From Linnemannia elongata (Eukaryota; Mortierellomycota; Mortierellomycetes; Mortierellales; Mortierellaceae), in the NCBI GenBank assembly GCA_036320915.1, contig JAXBDG010000001.1, forward strand, positions 3,928,001 through 3,992,000: a stretch of DNA of 64,000 bases, read 5' to 3'. Positions within the stretch are counted from its first letter, which is position 1, and each line of letters starts with the position of its first letter. Below, in pieces: positions 13,901 through 25,391 of the stretch. Below the pieces are notes generated by a model that was not told the DNA's origin, searched no databases, and was given only the letters and a program-made list of their open reading frames with translations. The translations under genes were made by a program, and so were the position numbers.

Positions 13901-16900
13901 TGCCTCGGGTACCTCGTGGAAGGAGTCGACCAGTCCCCAAGACCAGAAGGTCTTTTTCGAGGCCGAGCAAAAAGCGGCCGAGACTTTGGCCAATGCTATG
14001 AAGGCCATGAACCGCTTCAGTTTCCCTCTCTCTGCCTCGGATGCTTTGCAGATGAACCAGCAGCAGCAGCAGAACCGCCTTGCCGCTGCCATTCAGCAAC
14101 AGAAGGCCGCCGCCATTGCTCTCCCCGATTCCGACGCTGGTTCTTCGTTCGATTCGAGCTCCATCCATGGTGGCTCTTTCCATGGTGGTTCTCACCGTGC
14201 TAGCTCTCACCGTACTGGCTCCAACCGTCCTGATTCCCACTCCTTGCAGTCCCTTCATTCTCTTGCTCTTAGCTTGACCGACCCCGATACCAGCAAGGCC
14301 ATTATTGGTCCTTTTGCTGCCGCCGCCGCCGCTGGTTCAGTTGCTGCTGGTTCATCTGGTTCTGGTGGTTCTCATTCTGGTGGTTCCCAATCTGGTGGTT
14401 CTCACTCGCTCGAGTCCCTTCAGTCTCTTGCTCGCAGTTTGACCAACCCCGATACCAACAAGGCCATCGCTGGACCATTTGCCGCTGCTGCCGCTGCTGG
14501 TTCAGCTGCTGCTTCTGGCTCGGTCATTACCGTTCCTCTTCCTACCCCTGTTGTTCCTGCTCCTGTTCATGCCGCTGCTCCTGCGGCCGATAAGCCCAAC
14601 TATGACATGATGTTAAACGAGGTCCAGAGCGGAATCGCCATCAAAGAGGAGCTTGTCCACCAGTTGGAGAAGGCCGAGGCTGACTACCACCATATGCGCG
14701 ATCAGTATGAGGAGGAGATCCGCGTTATGGAGGAGAGGATCCGTGATGCTGAGCATGATCGCGAGCGCGAGAAATCAATGGAAAACAAGGCAAGTTTTTA
14801 TGACCCTTCTCCTTGTTTATGCACATCGATCTCTTTTTTTTTGGTTTACTGCTTTTCATCCCATCGTCACTACGAACTGCACCTGACCTTTTTGATGCCT
14901 TTCTTGGCCTACCCCTTGAATATTCAATAGATTCCTGGCTCTGTCAAGGTCAAGTATGAGACCAAGATTAAGCAGCTTATGGCCGAGCTCTCTGACTTGC
15001 AGCACAAGTACTCTGAGGTTTCCAAGGTTGCTAACGAGAAGCGCACCCTGGCCGAGAACCAGTTGCGCACCCTCCGTGTTGCAGTCGAGACGCTTAAGGC
15101 CGAGAAGGTGAGGATGGTTAAGCGGATGAAAGAGGACGCTGAACGCATCAAGGAGATGAACGCCGCCAATGATCGCGAGATCCAGGCCTTGCGTCGGTCC
15201 GAGAAGGCTGCCCTCGAGGCTCGCAAGAAGGCCGAGCGCGAGGTGGAGCAACACCAGCAGCGCGCCACCGCCATGCTTCACCGCAACAGCAACGCGAACT
15301 CCAACAACGGTGCTAGCACCCAGCAGGCCAAGGTCATTGGGTTCTTGAAGAAGCCTCAGACCCCCAAGGGTATTACCAAGACTGCCTCCAAGCGTCCTAC
15401 TCGTCTCAACGGCCCCTCTGACAGGAAGGACGCCCAAGCTTCGGCCATCCCAGCTCCTACCAAGACCGGTATCAAGGGACCCGGCTCGATCCGCTCCAAG
15501 GTTGCCCAGAAGAAGCAGGTCATTGACCGTGCCATCTACGGCTACATCTCTGGTCAGCATGCCATCAATGTTATGGAGGACATGCTCAAGAAGCGCGAGC
15601 GTCTGAAGAACGAGAAGCAAGAGCTCGAGGCTGAGAGATTGAGGGTTGTTCAGGCCCAGGAGGAGAACGCCATTGCTAACGGCGGTCTCCTGCTTGACTT
15701 TGCCAGCGAGCCCCAGTACATGGATGACCGTATCACCATGATCGATGCCGAGGTTGCCTACATCAACGCCCGCATCCGTGCCCTCCAGGCCGAGGCCGCT
15801 GCTCTCGGCTTTGTCACCGCCATCGAGAAGAACCACCACTACAGCGATGAAGAGACTGGTCTGGACGGTACGCGCGACGAGGAGGAGTTGATGACCAAGT
15901 TGATCCGCCAGGGTATGGCCGAGGATGCCATGGGTCTCCCTCCAGGCTCAGGCGCTTCTGTTGCCTTTGAGTCGTCGATTTCGATCCTGCGTTCGATGGA
16001 TCTGAACGAATCGCGCGAATTTCTCGAGATGTTGTTCGAGGACATGGTCACCGTTCGTGGTCACGAGAATGGTCTTCAGGTCCAAGTCTCCAACCAGGAG
16101 AAGGTCATCGAGGAGCTCAAGCGTGCTCTTCAGGCCATGCGCCAGGCAGCCGTCGGAGCCACCCTTGGCTACGAGAAACGCTGTGATGGCTTGGAGCAGA
16201 AGTTGCGCCTTCTCGGCGGATCTTCTGATCACCTTAACGGCGCCGGCAATGGTTCTTCGGAAGATGACGAGAACGATGCCGAGGTTGCCCGTCTTAACCG
16301 CGCCGCCTACCAACAGCAGCAGTTGCAAAATGGTGAGTCTGAGGAGGAAGAGACGATGAAGTCGCCTATCCTGAACCGTCAGCAGTCGAAGGACTTGCTC
16401 TGGACACCAGTTCCTGAAGCAGCCCATCCCCGATCTGGCTCCGCTGCCGCCGAGGCCATGGATGTCAAGGCCAAGCGTGCGTCGACCATTTTCGATCAGC
16501 TCTACGAGGATGCGATGAAGACTTCGGAGGAAGCTTCACCCAAGGTTGGTGGCACAGGAGGCGAGTTCTCTCGCATCTTGATGGCCAACAATGAGCAGCG
16601 TCGTGTCTCCTGGGCCGGTGTCCCTGCCTCGTTGGGTCTTGGCGACCAGACTTCTTCGTCGCCTGCTCAGGAGCCCAGCACCAACAACAACAACAACCCG
16701 CACCATCAATTGCCTCCTATGCCACCATCGCGTCCTGGCCTTGCCCGCTCCAGTAGCACTAGCGCAGTGAACACTCGCGGCATCGAGTCTGCCCATCAGC
16801 GCAACACTTCGATGTATGGACATCGCAGAGTTGGAAGTAGCAGTGGAGGAAGTGGTGGTGCTCAGGCTATGCCCATCAATAACGGTGGTGGATTGCACCG

Positions 16901-18167
16901 CAACGCCAGCATGTCCCGTCTGTCGAACTCTGCGCCCAACCACAGCAACGATGCTCACTACTACCAGCAGCAGCTTGCTCAACAGGGCCAGCACCTCCAA
17001 CAGAAGGGCATCTATGCCTCGACCGCCTCGAGCCGTCAACATGCCGAGACCATCGCTTCCCGTCGCAGCTCTACCCCGATCTCCAGCCCTGCGATCGGAC
17101 CCAAGTCGATGGCTCGTCCTCGTCTCAACTCGGGATACAGTGCCAACAATGCTGATGCGCCCCTGCCTTCGCCCACTCAGCATCCTCGTCGTGGTGGTAC
17201 TCCCCTGACCATCCAAACCGGTTTCGCCAATGGTCATCCTCCTCAGCATACCTTGCGCCATGCTAAGAGCCATCAACAGCCCTTGAACAGTCAGCGTCAG
17301 AACTATGACAGCCGTCGTGCCAGCACACCCAGCCCCAGCCCTGGCAAGCGTCTCTCTCGATCTGATTCTGATGGTGTTGCTCTGGCGAGCCAGAGTAACC
17401 ACACTCGCGGTCATTCTACCAACGGCGGTAACGGCCGTCCTTTGAGCCGCATCGGTGCTGCCAACATGATGACCACCACCGCGACCGCGACCAACATGGT
17501 ACACGGAATGGCTTCCCCTAGCATGAACGCTTTCAACAACACTTCAGCTGGTGTGGACGGTCATTTCGGCCACCATGCGCAGCATGAGGTTTATCATACC
17601 CACCACCACAACGGCAGTGCCTCGCGTCGAATCAGCGGATCTTGGGACGATAACCAGAACGTCTATGAGCGCCTGGCCTCGGTCCACACACAGGCCAGTC
17701 AGGCTCGTCTGTTGGCGACCCGCAACTCCACCTATACATCCGCTCCTGCGGGCGGGAGTATGATGAGCAGCGGGAACATGTCCAGCCTTGGATTCCACCA
17801 GATCCAGCAGCAAGCCAGTGGACGTTCAACACCTCAGATGAGGATGCATCACCGCCCCTCGATCGATGGTATTATGTCGATGGCTGCTGTTGCTGCCGCC
17901 GCCGCTGCCCATGCCAACGCTGAAGGAGCGGGCTCGGGAGCGAACAACACATCGGGAGGAGAGGATGGAACAGGAAATGGAGAGCGTAACAACTGGAGTT
18001 CGACCTCGTCTTCGTCGGTCACCAGTGCTTCTACCACGACCTCAACGCTCACCACTGCGACCAACTCGCCTACCCATCACGAGTCGTCGTCTGGTAGCAA
18101 TGGACACGGAGGAGAGAGCAGTTTGAGGCAAAGTTTGACCAAGGCCGAAGTTGGTCCTGTATTTTAA
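10985..18167 (+). CDS. Kinesin-like motor protein, kinesin-4 (KIF4/KIF21)-like, 2129 aa
   Basis: Microtubule motor. I read seven exons: 10985-11001, 11130-11336, 11428-11454, 11587-11654, 11857-12103, 12203-14789 and 14931-18167, totalling 6390 nt in frame. The motor domain (about residues 5-370) has the P-loop GQTGSGKT (84-91), switch I NQTSSRSH (206-213) and switch II VDLAGSE (263-269), then a neck with ANRARNIRN. An acidic, proline-containing insert of about 30 residues lies between switch I and switch II. The tail holds coiled-coil stretches (genomic about 12760-13120, 14600-14790, 14940-15290, 15590-15680, 16060-16210) separated by S/P/Q-rich disordered sequence. The start follows from splicing: a 17-nt first exon gives MNTAVKVALRVRPL, the normal kinesin N-terminus. 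The last intron is GC-AG. The N-terminal motor and neck signature suggest kinesin-4, but no WD40 repeats are visible, so the subfamily is inferred. Confidence 0.9.
14790..14930 (+). other. GC-AG intron in the kinesin gene
   Basis: The exon ends in AAG and the intron begins GCAAGT, the usual context of a GC donor, and ends ATTCAATAG. Removing 141 nt joins two long frames in phase 0. The nearest GT (about 14794) would break the frame, so the GC donor is favoured. Confidence 0.85.
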
Positions 18168-19633
18168 TAATAATAGCTCGCCCCCTTTTTATTTTCTGTG
18201 AATAGTCTTTCAACATACATACATACCCCTCTGTACTTTTACAAAAAACACTGTTTAGTTATTTTTATTTCCTATAGTTGTTTGTTTCTTCTTTCTTTCG
18301 TTTTGCATGCAATACTAATAACAATAACAATATCAAGCGTTTTTTCTTTCTCATATCTTTTTTGTCTCTCAGGCATGGGGGTGTTTTGTGGTGTTTTGAA
18401 CGCGAAAGAGAGGTGAACAGTCGAGGAAAGAGAAGAGAAAAATCTTAGGGACAGGTGAGATCTCTTGATTATGAATGATGATGATAGTAAGGTTTGAAGA
18501 ATTTCTATTCCTTCGTCTAAGTGGCCGACTTGTTCCCATTCAGCGCTCGCGAAAACGCAAGACCAGAGAGCCGTATGGAAGTACATTGACGCGTTTGGGG
18601 CGGACCGTCTCCGCATCCACCACCAAGACACTCGTCAACATTTCCAAGAATTATCCCTCAGAGCACAAACAGCAAGTGGTGGAAGAGACCAGGAAGAAGT
18701 GGTGAAGCGAGTTGGGATCTGCATGCGCACGTGATGCTCGGCCCTCTTTCGAAGCGAGTTATTTTTGTTGAGATGATTTTTAAAGCATATTGCACAATGC
18801 CATTCAACTACACCCTTCACCCCTCCACCGCCAATGGTATGGATAATATCTTTGGTGGATTGTGTGTGTTGTGTAGAAAAAGGGCGATATTGGCTGTTGA
18901 AATGCCGATGAGGCAGCAATCCAGTGGCTATGGATAATAATGTTGAGTTGGGGTTTGATGAAGGTGTCCAACCGTTATCGAACCTCCCAATGTTACAATA
19001 GGAATATTTTTTTTCTGCTATATCGCCCGCAGGAGGCTTTGAGATTTTTATTGATTTTTCAGGGGGACTACGACTATTTAGAAGGCAAAAGGAGAGATAG
19101 TTGGGACATTGAAGCCATCCCAGGCTGAAGAAGACAGTTTTCCTGACAGGATATTAAAGCCATCCCAGGCTGAAGAAAGAATGATTTTACTGGGGTTTGA
19201 TCCCAGGACCTCTTGTAAGCCACAACAAGAGGAGTGCAGTTTTACCACTTACACCAGGTGGGATGTTACAAACTTACAATTGGAACTCGGTTGATTTAGA
19301 GTTTAAAGTACATTTAAGGGGTACATAAAACGTTGTTCGGCGTCTTCATTCACCCACTTTTCGACTCCTATGACTTCATCGCTTTTTTCATTCTCTTCGT
19401 TTGCTACCACTCTCGCGTCCTTTTCTACATTGCCTTTTCCATCACTCCCGTACCTCCCATTCTTTTTCTTCGTCACCACTACCACGCGCTTCTCTTCTTT
19501 GCATTCATCACCACTTTCATCATCCTCTTTCTTGTTTCTTCCTTTTCACTCGACATTTTCTTTCTTCGTTTTCTTTTCATTCCTCACCTTACTTACACCC
19601 TGCATCTTCTCTCGTTCACCTTCAGTCGATTCA
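18168..19633. other. Intergenic region, kinesin to Crinkler
   Basis: Contains the kinesin 3' flank, a tRNA-like element (19165-19265, minus) with a short direct repeat beside it, and the T/C-rich Crinkler promoter (19330-19630). Around 18540-18730 two overlapping plus frames look mildly protein-like, but neither has a start, splice sites or a recognised motif, so no gene is called. Confidence 0.5.
19108..19265 (-). repeat. tRNA-like (SINE-like) element with direct repeat
   Basis: On the minus strand, 19265 to about 19182 resembles a tRNA body. It has an A-box-like TGGTGTAAGTGG, a central hairpin with 8 pairs (CCTCTTGT with ACAAGAGG) and a T-arm-like hairpin with a 5-bp CTGGG/CCCAG stem and 7-base loop ATCAAAC. 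The acceptor stem does not close and the central loop has 8 bases, so it is not a working tRNA gene. Next to it a unit containing CAGCCTGGGATGGCTT occurs twice (near 19110-19135 and 19157-19180). This arrangement suits a tRNA-derived SINE fragment or a decayed tRNA. Confidence 0.4.
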
Positions 19634-21947
19634 ATGATTCTCAACACTACGACCAATAACCACTTGACTCTGTTTTGTCTTGTTGATGGAGAGGCTACCT
19701 CCAACGCGTTCTTCATTAAGATTCCCTCGGATGACACTGTTGACGATCTCAGGAAACTCATCAAGGCAATGAATGCTGTTGATTTTACAGATGTCGATGC
19801 CAAGAACCTCACCATCTGGCGTGTCTCACTCCCTGTCAGTGACAACGATGACGAAATCCCCATCCAACTCAAAAATTTCGCCGACAAGGACAAGAAAAAA
19901 CTCGGCCCGGCAACTCGTGTCTCCAAGGTGTTTCCTGAGGACCTTCCAGAGGAGACTGTTCACCTCATCGTGCAACGACCCCTGGCAGGTAATACATCGC
20001 GCTTTGCTTTCGCTTAGCCCCACTGCATGACTGTTGTATAGTAATGTCCATTCATGTTATTTACCTATATGTTCTCATTACTTCCTGTAGCCCCGAAAAG
20101 AAAATATGATGAAGATGCAGGTGAGTAATATGTCTCCTCCCTATTTGCGCAGTTGTATTTTTGAGTGATTTTCGGAACCACTCTTTTTTTCATCCAATCA
20201 TTCCTTGACATTGTGGGAGTTGCTAATATTCTTGGTTGCTCCCTTAACCCGAACGTTGCTTCATTTACTAGGGTCTTCTTCCAAGAGGAAGCGTCATGAC
20301 ATGTATACGCTGAAGGATGCGATTGAAGCGGCAGGTCTTACGGAAAAAGCTGTGGTAGATGGCCGATCTGACCTCTCTCGTCTCGACAACAAAGAGAGAG
20401 TCTCGCTACTTGATTTCATCGGTCAGGAGATTGACAGGACGAACACTTTCGACTCATTGTCTACCACTGCCCGTGCTTGCCGAGATCAGTCTTTCCAAGA
20501 GTTGGATCTAATATCTACACCTTCCAGCAATCGACTCCCTGTTGTCGGCACTGAAGATCTTTACGTTCGACAAGCCTACAAAGACCTATACAACGAAATC
20601 ACGTGGAAATTTCAAGACAGTCCTAGGAATAGGGCGTGGAAGCGCGTTGTTGTCACTGGAACATCGGGCATTGGGAAGTCGGCCTTCCTCGTATACTTCA
20701 CCATCAGACTCCTTGCTACAAGCCTTGACGACAACCCGCCTATTGTCGTTTTCCATGAGAAAGGGGGCTCCAAGTGCTACGTGTATGGCGGTGTGTCTAC
20801 TCTGCGCTATGGAGACATTGAGGATTTTCGGCCCTTCCTTGGTCTACGTGAAACGTGGTATTTAGTCGACAGCTCTCCGGACCCACAGCTTGTTGAGGCA
20901 AGAACCGTTATATCGGCATCTCCAAAGACTCTGTATTCCGAGATGAACCAATATCAGGAAATCGACAAACGAGTACCGTGGCGTTACTACATGGCCCCAT
21001 GGGTGCTGGAGGAGCTGGAGCGGTGCCGGGGCGATGTCAAGGGCTTTCAGGCGGTAACCAAGGAGTTCATGGAAGAGCTCTACGACCTAGTAGGCGGCGT
21101 GCCGAGATATGTTCTGGAAAAACCAAAGGACGTACTGAGCCTCGCTCCCGATGATTATGTTGGCGCCAAGAAGAGAGCGTATGAACGTGTTCGGCTGGCC
21201 CTCGATCCCATCAAAGATCCACTGAGGATGATGCAATGCTTTCGGCAAGGGAGGGATTCGTTAGAGTACAGCAGCCGTCTTCTCCACCGTTGGCCCTCGG
21301 ATGATCACCAAGACTTTCATTTGGAATGGGCTTCAGCACATGTCGCAGAGGAAGTCAGTAAATCGCTCCACGATGCCGCTTGGAAATCGATACTAAAGAG
21401 TCTCGTTGACGATACTGATGGAGCTGCTAGGGGTGTCATGTTCGAAACATACGTGCGACACATCTTTCGAAAGGGCGGCTGTGAGTTCCAAGCCAAGGAT
21501 CTTCGAGATGGGACTATTACGAATTTCGAAATCCCGGCTAATCCAAGAGTGGAATGGTTCAAGGAGATTCCCGCACCATCGGCTGGGGCATTGTACATAC
21601 CAAAGCAGTGCAACCATGCCTGGGTTGACCTGCTATTGGCACCACGACATCTGTTCCAAGTTACCGTATCCCAGAAACATGATATCAAGGGACCACCCTT
21701 CTCAACCCTTCTCGACGGTCTCATTCGACAAAACTGGATTGGCTCCTCTGATGAAGCTCTGTTGATCTTCGTTGTTCCTAGTGAGATCTATGACGGTTTC
21801 CGAGCGCAAAAATACTTGACTTCGGCTGGGAACGTTTACAAGAGGGTCCCTCAGCAGATACAGCGAGTGAAGCAGTTTGTGTTAAAAATTGATTTGAACT
21901 CAGCCTCCACTGGCGAATCCCCTGGCATACGTGGTGCAGCTTATTGA
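19634..21947 (+). CDS. Crinkler (CRN)-family protein with RHS-type P-loop NTPase, 686 aa
   Basis: Three exons: 19634-19988, 20091-20120 and 20272-21947 (2061 nt in frame). Residues 1-118 match the ubiquitin-like Crinkler N-terminal domain as found in Mortierella and arbuscular mycorrhizal fungi (LFCLVDGE near the start, then TIWRVSLP). The 30-nt second exon and the start of the third encode two basic clusters, KRK (121-123) and KRKR (133-136), a likely bipartite nuclear signal. A P-loop NTPase follows, with Walker A GTSGIGKS at 258-265 and a downstream SSP turn, as in Crinkler-RHS proteins. The C-terminal 170 residues (FETYVRHIF ... FQVTVSQKHDIK) resemble the restriction-endonuclease-like end of that class, but catalytic residues are not certain. 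No secretory signal peptide is seen. In other microbes such proteins are host-directed or intragenomic-conflict effectors; the role here is unknown. Confidence 0.85.
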
Positions 21948-22329
21948 GACATCACATAGACAAATATTAGCGAAAATTAAAAAAAAAAAAGTATATGTAT
22001 CTGTGATTTATCAATAATCCTTTTTGATTACAGTAGGCTAAAAGGTAGGTGGGGGATATAGTGAGAAAGAGGTTGTCATCTCAGCTACACAGGACCAAGG
22101 ACACTGTCATTGTCACTTGGTTGTCGACTTCATAAATAAAACAGATTTTGACAAATTCTATATCTCTCCCTATTACCCTAACTTTTCACTCTTTCCCCTG
22201 GTGGATTGCAATACACATGTACAACTCCTTTTTGCTTTCCCCCCCTCCACCTTTCTGCTATACTCCATGTCGGCTCCTGAATGCTACAACCTGGAAACAA
22301 TTCTGAATTGTTACAGGGCTATTCGGAAA
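21948..22329. other. Intergenic, Crinkler 3' flank
   Basis: AT-rich 3' flank of the Crinkler, with a short A run near 21979. No gene or repeat is recognised. Confidence 0.5.
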
Positions 22330-24449
22330 CACACAACGAAGAGCAATTCGAGAAGGCAATGAAGAAAACTGTCGGCAGCAGAAATCCCCATAAACCCTAC
22401 TCTCATCCAACAGTGCATCGATTTCTTTCCTGATGCATACAGAGCCCTTCACAAACCACTCCATTGCTTTGGAATAGTCCTGAACCACTCCTTTACCGTC
22501 GCAGTACCGACAAACGATGGCAACAGGAGCGTTCTGCGTGGTCTTGGTCCGCCGCTTTGACATACTAGCTCATGGCCTTGGAATAGTCTGGTGTCACTCA
22601 CTCGCCTTAACGTTAAATGCGACCAACGTTGGATTGGGCATAGGCACCGTCCTTTTGGCAGCCTTGTGGTACTATTCCAACGCTTGAGAGTAATCCCGTG
22701 GTACCCTCAGGTCGCTGTAATATAAATTGTCGATCTTGTCCTGGTTTCTTTGATCGGCAGTCATGAGGTATCACTCCATCGCATTCAGATAATCCACGGG
22801 AACTCCTTGGTCGTAACGGTGGAAATCACTGATTTTGGATTGGGCCAGGGCGTTTCTTGCTCGGCAGATTTGATGTATCAGCTCAGGATTGTCGAATAAC
22901 ACTGTGCGACTCCGTATCCGTAATAATAAAGAACATCGACCATGTGCAGACCAACGGCATCCCCTTGTTTGGCTGCTCGGAAATACCAGCCCATCAATAC
23001 TTGGTAAGCCTCGGGAACTCCTTAGCCATCTTTGTACATGTCTCCAAGACTAACATTGAAAAAAAAGACGGATATTGTACGGAAAGGAGAAAGCACTACA
23101 AAGTCCAGCTATGAACCGTTTCCTTTTGAAGGGGGGCAAAACGATCAACTTTGACTTGTATCATATATCTCCTATAAACCTTCCGACTTTCTCAACGGAA
23201 GGGATCCAGTTCGACGATGGCCATGAAGACTTGTTGATAGTTTTAGTGAAGTTCTTGGGGATAACGGCCATAAAGACTTGAGGCGCTCGGGATTGCTGTT
23301 TGTTGCCGCTGTCGAAGGTCGTTGGAGTTTGAGCGTATGTTGTGAGTGTTGGATTATCGTCCTTCAACGCCTGCGGTCCTCGAGCACTTTTGAATGAAAG
23401 TGGATAGTCGATGTGAGAGTAGTTGTTCATTGCTGTTTCCTCAAGTCCGCAGACAGGGTCCCGCCTGACAACGGTAGTGATGGCAGTGTTGGCAGTGGCG
23501 GCAAGGTTCGCAGTGTATCGCTCCTCTGAGCTTCCTGTGAATATTGACTGAGTGAGCACGGCAATGTGGGCAGGTCTGTCGATGTGTGTGTAATTCTCCA
23601 TTGCCGCTTCTACGTGACCGCCAACTGGGCTCCTTTTGATAGTGGTGACAGTGGAAGTGGTGTTGGAAGCAAGGATAGAGATCGCATCGCTACTCTCCTG
23701 AGGAAGTGTTGGCAGTGTCATCTGAAGAGATTCCACTGAGAGGTCGTTTGAAGGCGTGCTACTAGACAATTCCTGCTTCAATGCGGATGCGGCGACGGTG
23801 CGGACCATTTGACCACTAACAACAACATCTAGCGTGGCTCCAGGAAGTGCAGCAAGTCGGAGTGGATCAAGACTTATTTAAAAGAGAGAGAGAGGCACGG
23901 TGTTAACATGAATTGTTTGCACAAGAATAAATTTGAAAATAATATTGTTAAATAAAACACGTAGTAAGACAAAACTTACTTTTTGAAATCGGGTCCTTTC
24001 AGGAAAGGGAGAATCATGGTACCAAAGCGAACGTGAACAACATTTTTGAAGGCGGCGAGGATATCGTCCCACAAGATGATGTCTTTGCCAGAAGATACGT
24101 CAGGATAACAGGCAACGTGAAATATATCGGACACGACTGGCACACTAGCTAGGGTGTCGTTTTCGTAGACCTTGCGGACAGCCTGGGCGTAAGGGGGTGT
24201 CTCCTGAACTACCATGCGTGTCAATTTGTTGGAGAGTGTTGCTGGAGGAAGTGTCTCTGGTCTGAATGCAAAGGTGCACTGATGGAAATGGGTAAGATGG
24301 AACGACGAAGACTCTTCAGTGTCACAGTAAGTAAAATAAAAGAAAAAGAGTGTTGTCAGGGGCTGTCCGCCCCCTGTGTTCTGATTGGTCGGCGCTTGAT
24401 TGTTCCATATCTGCGCCCAGTCACAATCAGTCTTCATTTTATGGTTCAA
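22330..24449 (-). pseudogene. Decayed gene: lineage-type N-terminal domain plus Sel1 repeats
   Basis: Read from high to low coordinates. An exon ending at 23980 encodes a domain with FAFRPETLPPATLS, SDIFHVACYPD and VVPFLKG-like segments (here MILPFLKGPDF). An intron 23979-23873 (GTAAGT...AAATAAG) joins it in frame to LDPLRLAALPGATLDVVV. I remember this domain from Mortierella proteins with Sel1 repeats. Two imperfect repeats around AMENYTHID and AMNNYSHID follow, and the frame stops at 23161. About 100 bp on, Sel1 repeats resume (LGDMYKDG, then a stop, then GVPEAYQ, and KAMEWFVKG near 22450), interrupted by several stops and frame changes down to about 22330. The N-terminal part is open, the Sel1 part is broken. 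The true start is unclear: an ATG at 24449 is in frame, but a splice acceptor at about 24281 is also possible. Confidence 0.65.
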
Positions 24450-25391
24450 TCAAAAGCGCTTCACTTCTCCCACCTCCAAGCCCACCCGCATTTTGTCACT
24501 TCTTCACCTTAATCATCCTGTCTTGCTCTTCCTTCTCTTCAAATCTCATAAAGACAAGACCGACAAGACCGAAGGAGGCGTTCCTTTCTTGGTCAGCTTC
24601 CTACCCCCGAAGCAGTGACCTGGACAATGACTGATTCCTTTTTGTTGATTTGAAAACATGTGACATTTGCTGCATTGACGTCGATAAAGGCGTACCATGC
24701 GCCAACCTTTTCTCTTTTCTCGCCCTGCCGGTACTCAGCACCTATGAGGGAACTCCGCCAGACATTTTTCTTCTTATTGTACTCGCTCACGCGATCTGGT
24801 CACTCAAAAGGATGAAGACCCGTTTCGCTCACAAGGTCTCACCCCTACTATCATGACGTGTTGAAGAAGCTTATCCATTTCGGGGTCATTGGTGGTTAGG
24901 TTGGGTAACTAAAGTCGAGTAAAAAAGAAAAACTGGCGCGTCTCTTTTGTGTGGGGGCAGGAAGAACAAAGAGAAAGAAAAGAAAAAGAAACTAAAAAGA
25001 AGGGAAGGCAAAAGTAGGCCTGTGCGAGCGGGGGGCATGGGCATCAATGCGCTCGATTTTCCCTTTGTTGTGAAAGAGATGAGCAGCATGAGCGGTATGG
25101 TCTCCATGCAGGAAATCAAAACGCATAATCAAAAGTTGACAAGAAAAGATCTGGGACAAAAAAAAAAGCCCATCGCTCGTTGCCATTTTTTCCGTCTTGC
25201 ATGGATATCCCGAGAGATGGGAAAAAAAGGGAGAAGGGAAAAAAGGTGACTCTTGACTTCGGACCATTCGGCCCATTTCAATCCGCCTCTTTTTGTCCTT
25301 TTGCTCCATTTTTTTTCTTTCATTGTTCATCACATCCCACCCTTCTCACTTCAAGTTTTTCTACCTATTACTCGCACACAGTATCCGAAAC
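24450..25391. other. Intergenic region before BTB gene 1
   Basis: No gene is supported. It contains A-rich and T-rich patches and is presumably the divergent upstream region of the decayed minus-strand gene and of the plus-strand BTB gene starting at 25392. Confidence 0.5.

Noticed and set aside
14856..15839. 327-codon minus-strand frame opposite the kinesin tail
   Set aside because: Antisense shadow of a coding exon with biased third positions.
16536..17504. 322-codon minus-strand frame opposite the kinesin tail
   Set aside because: Antisense shadow; R/V/G-rich with no recognisable domain.
18540..18750. Possible small gene (two overlapping protein-like plus frames)
   Set aside because: No start, splice signals or known motif, and the two frames cannot be separated by any evidence here.
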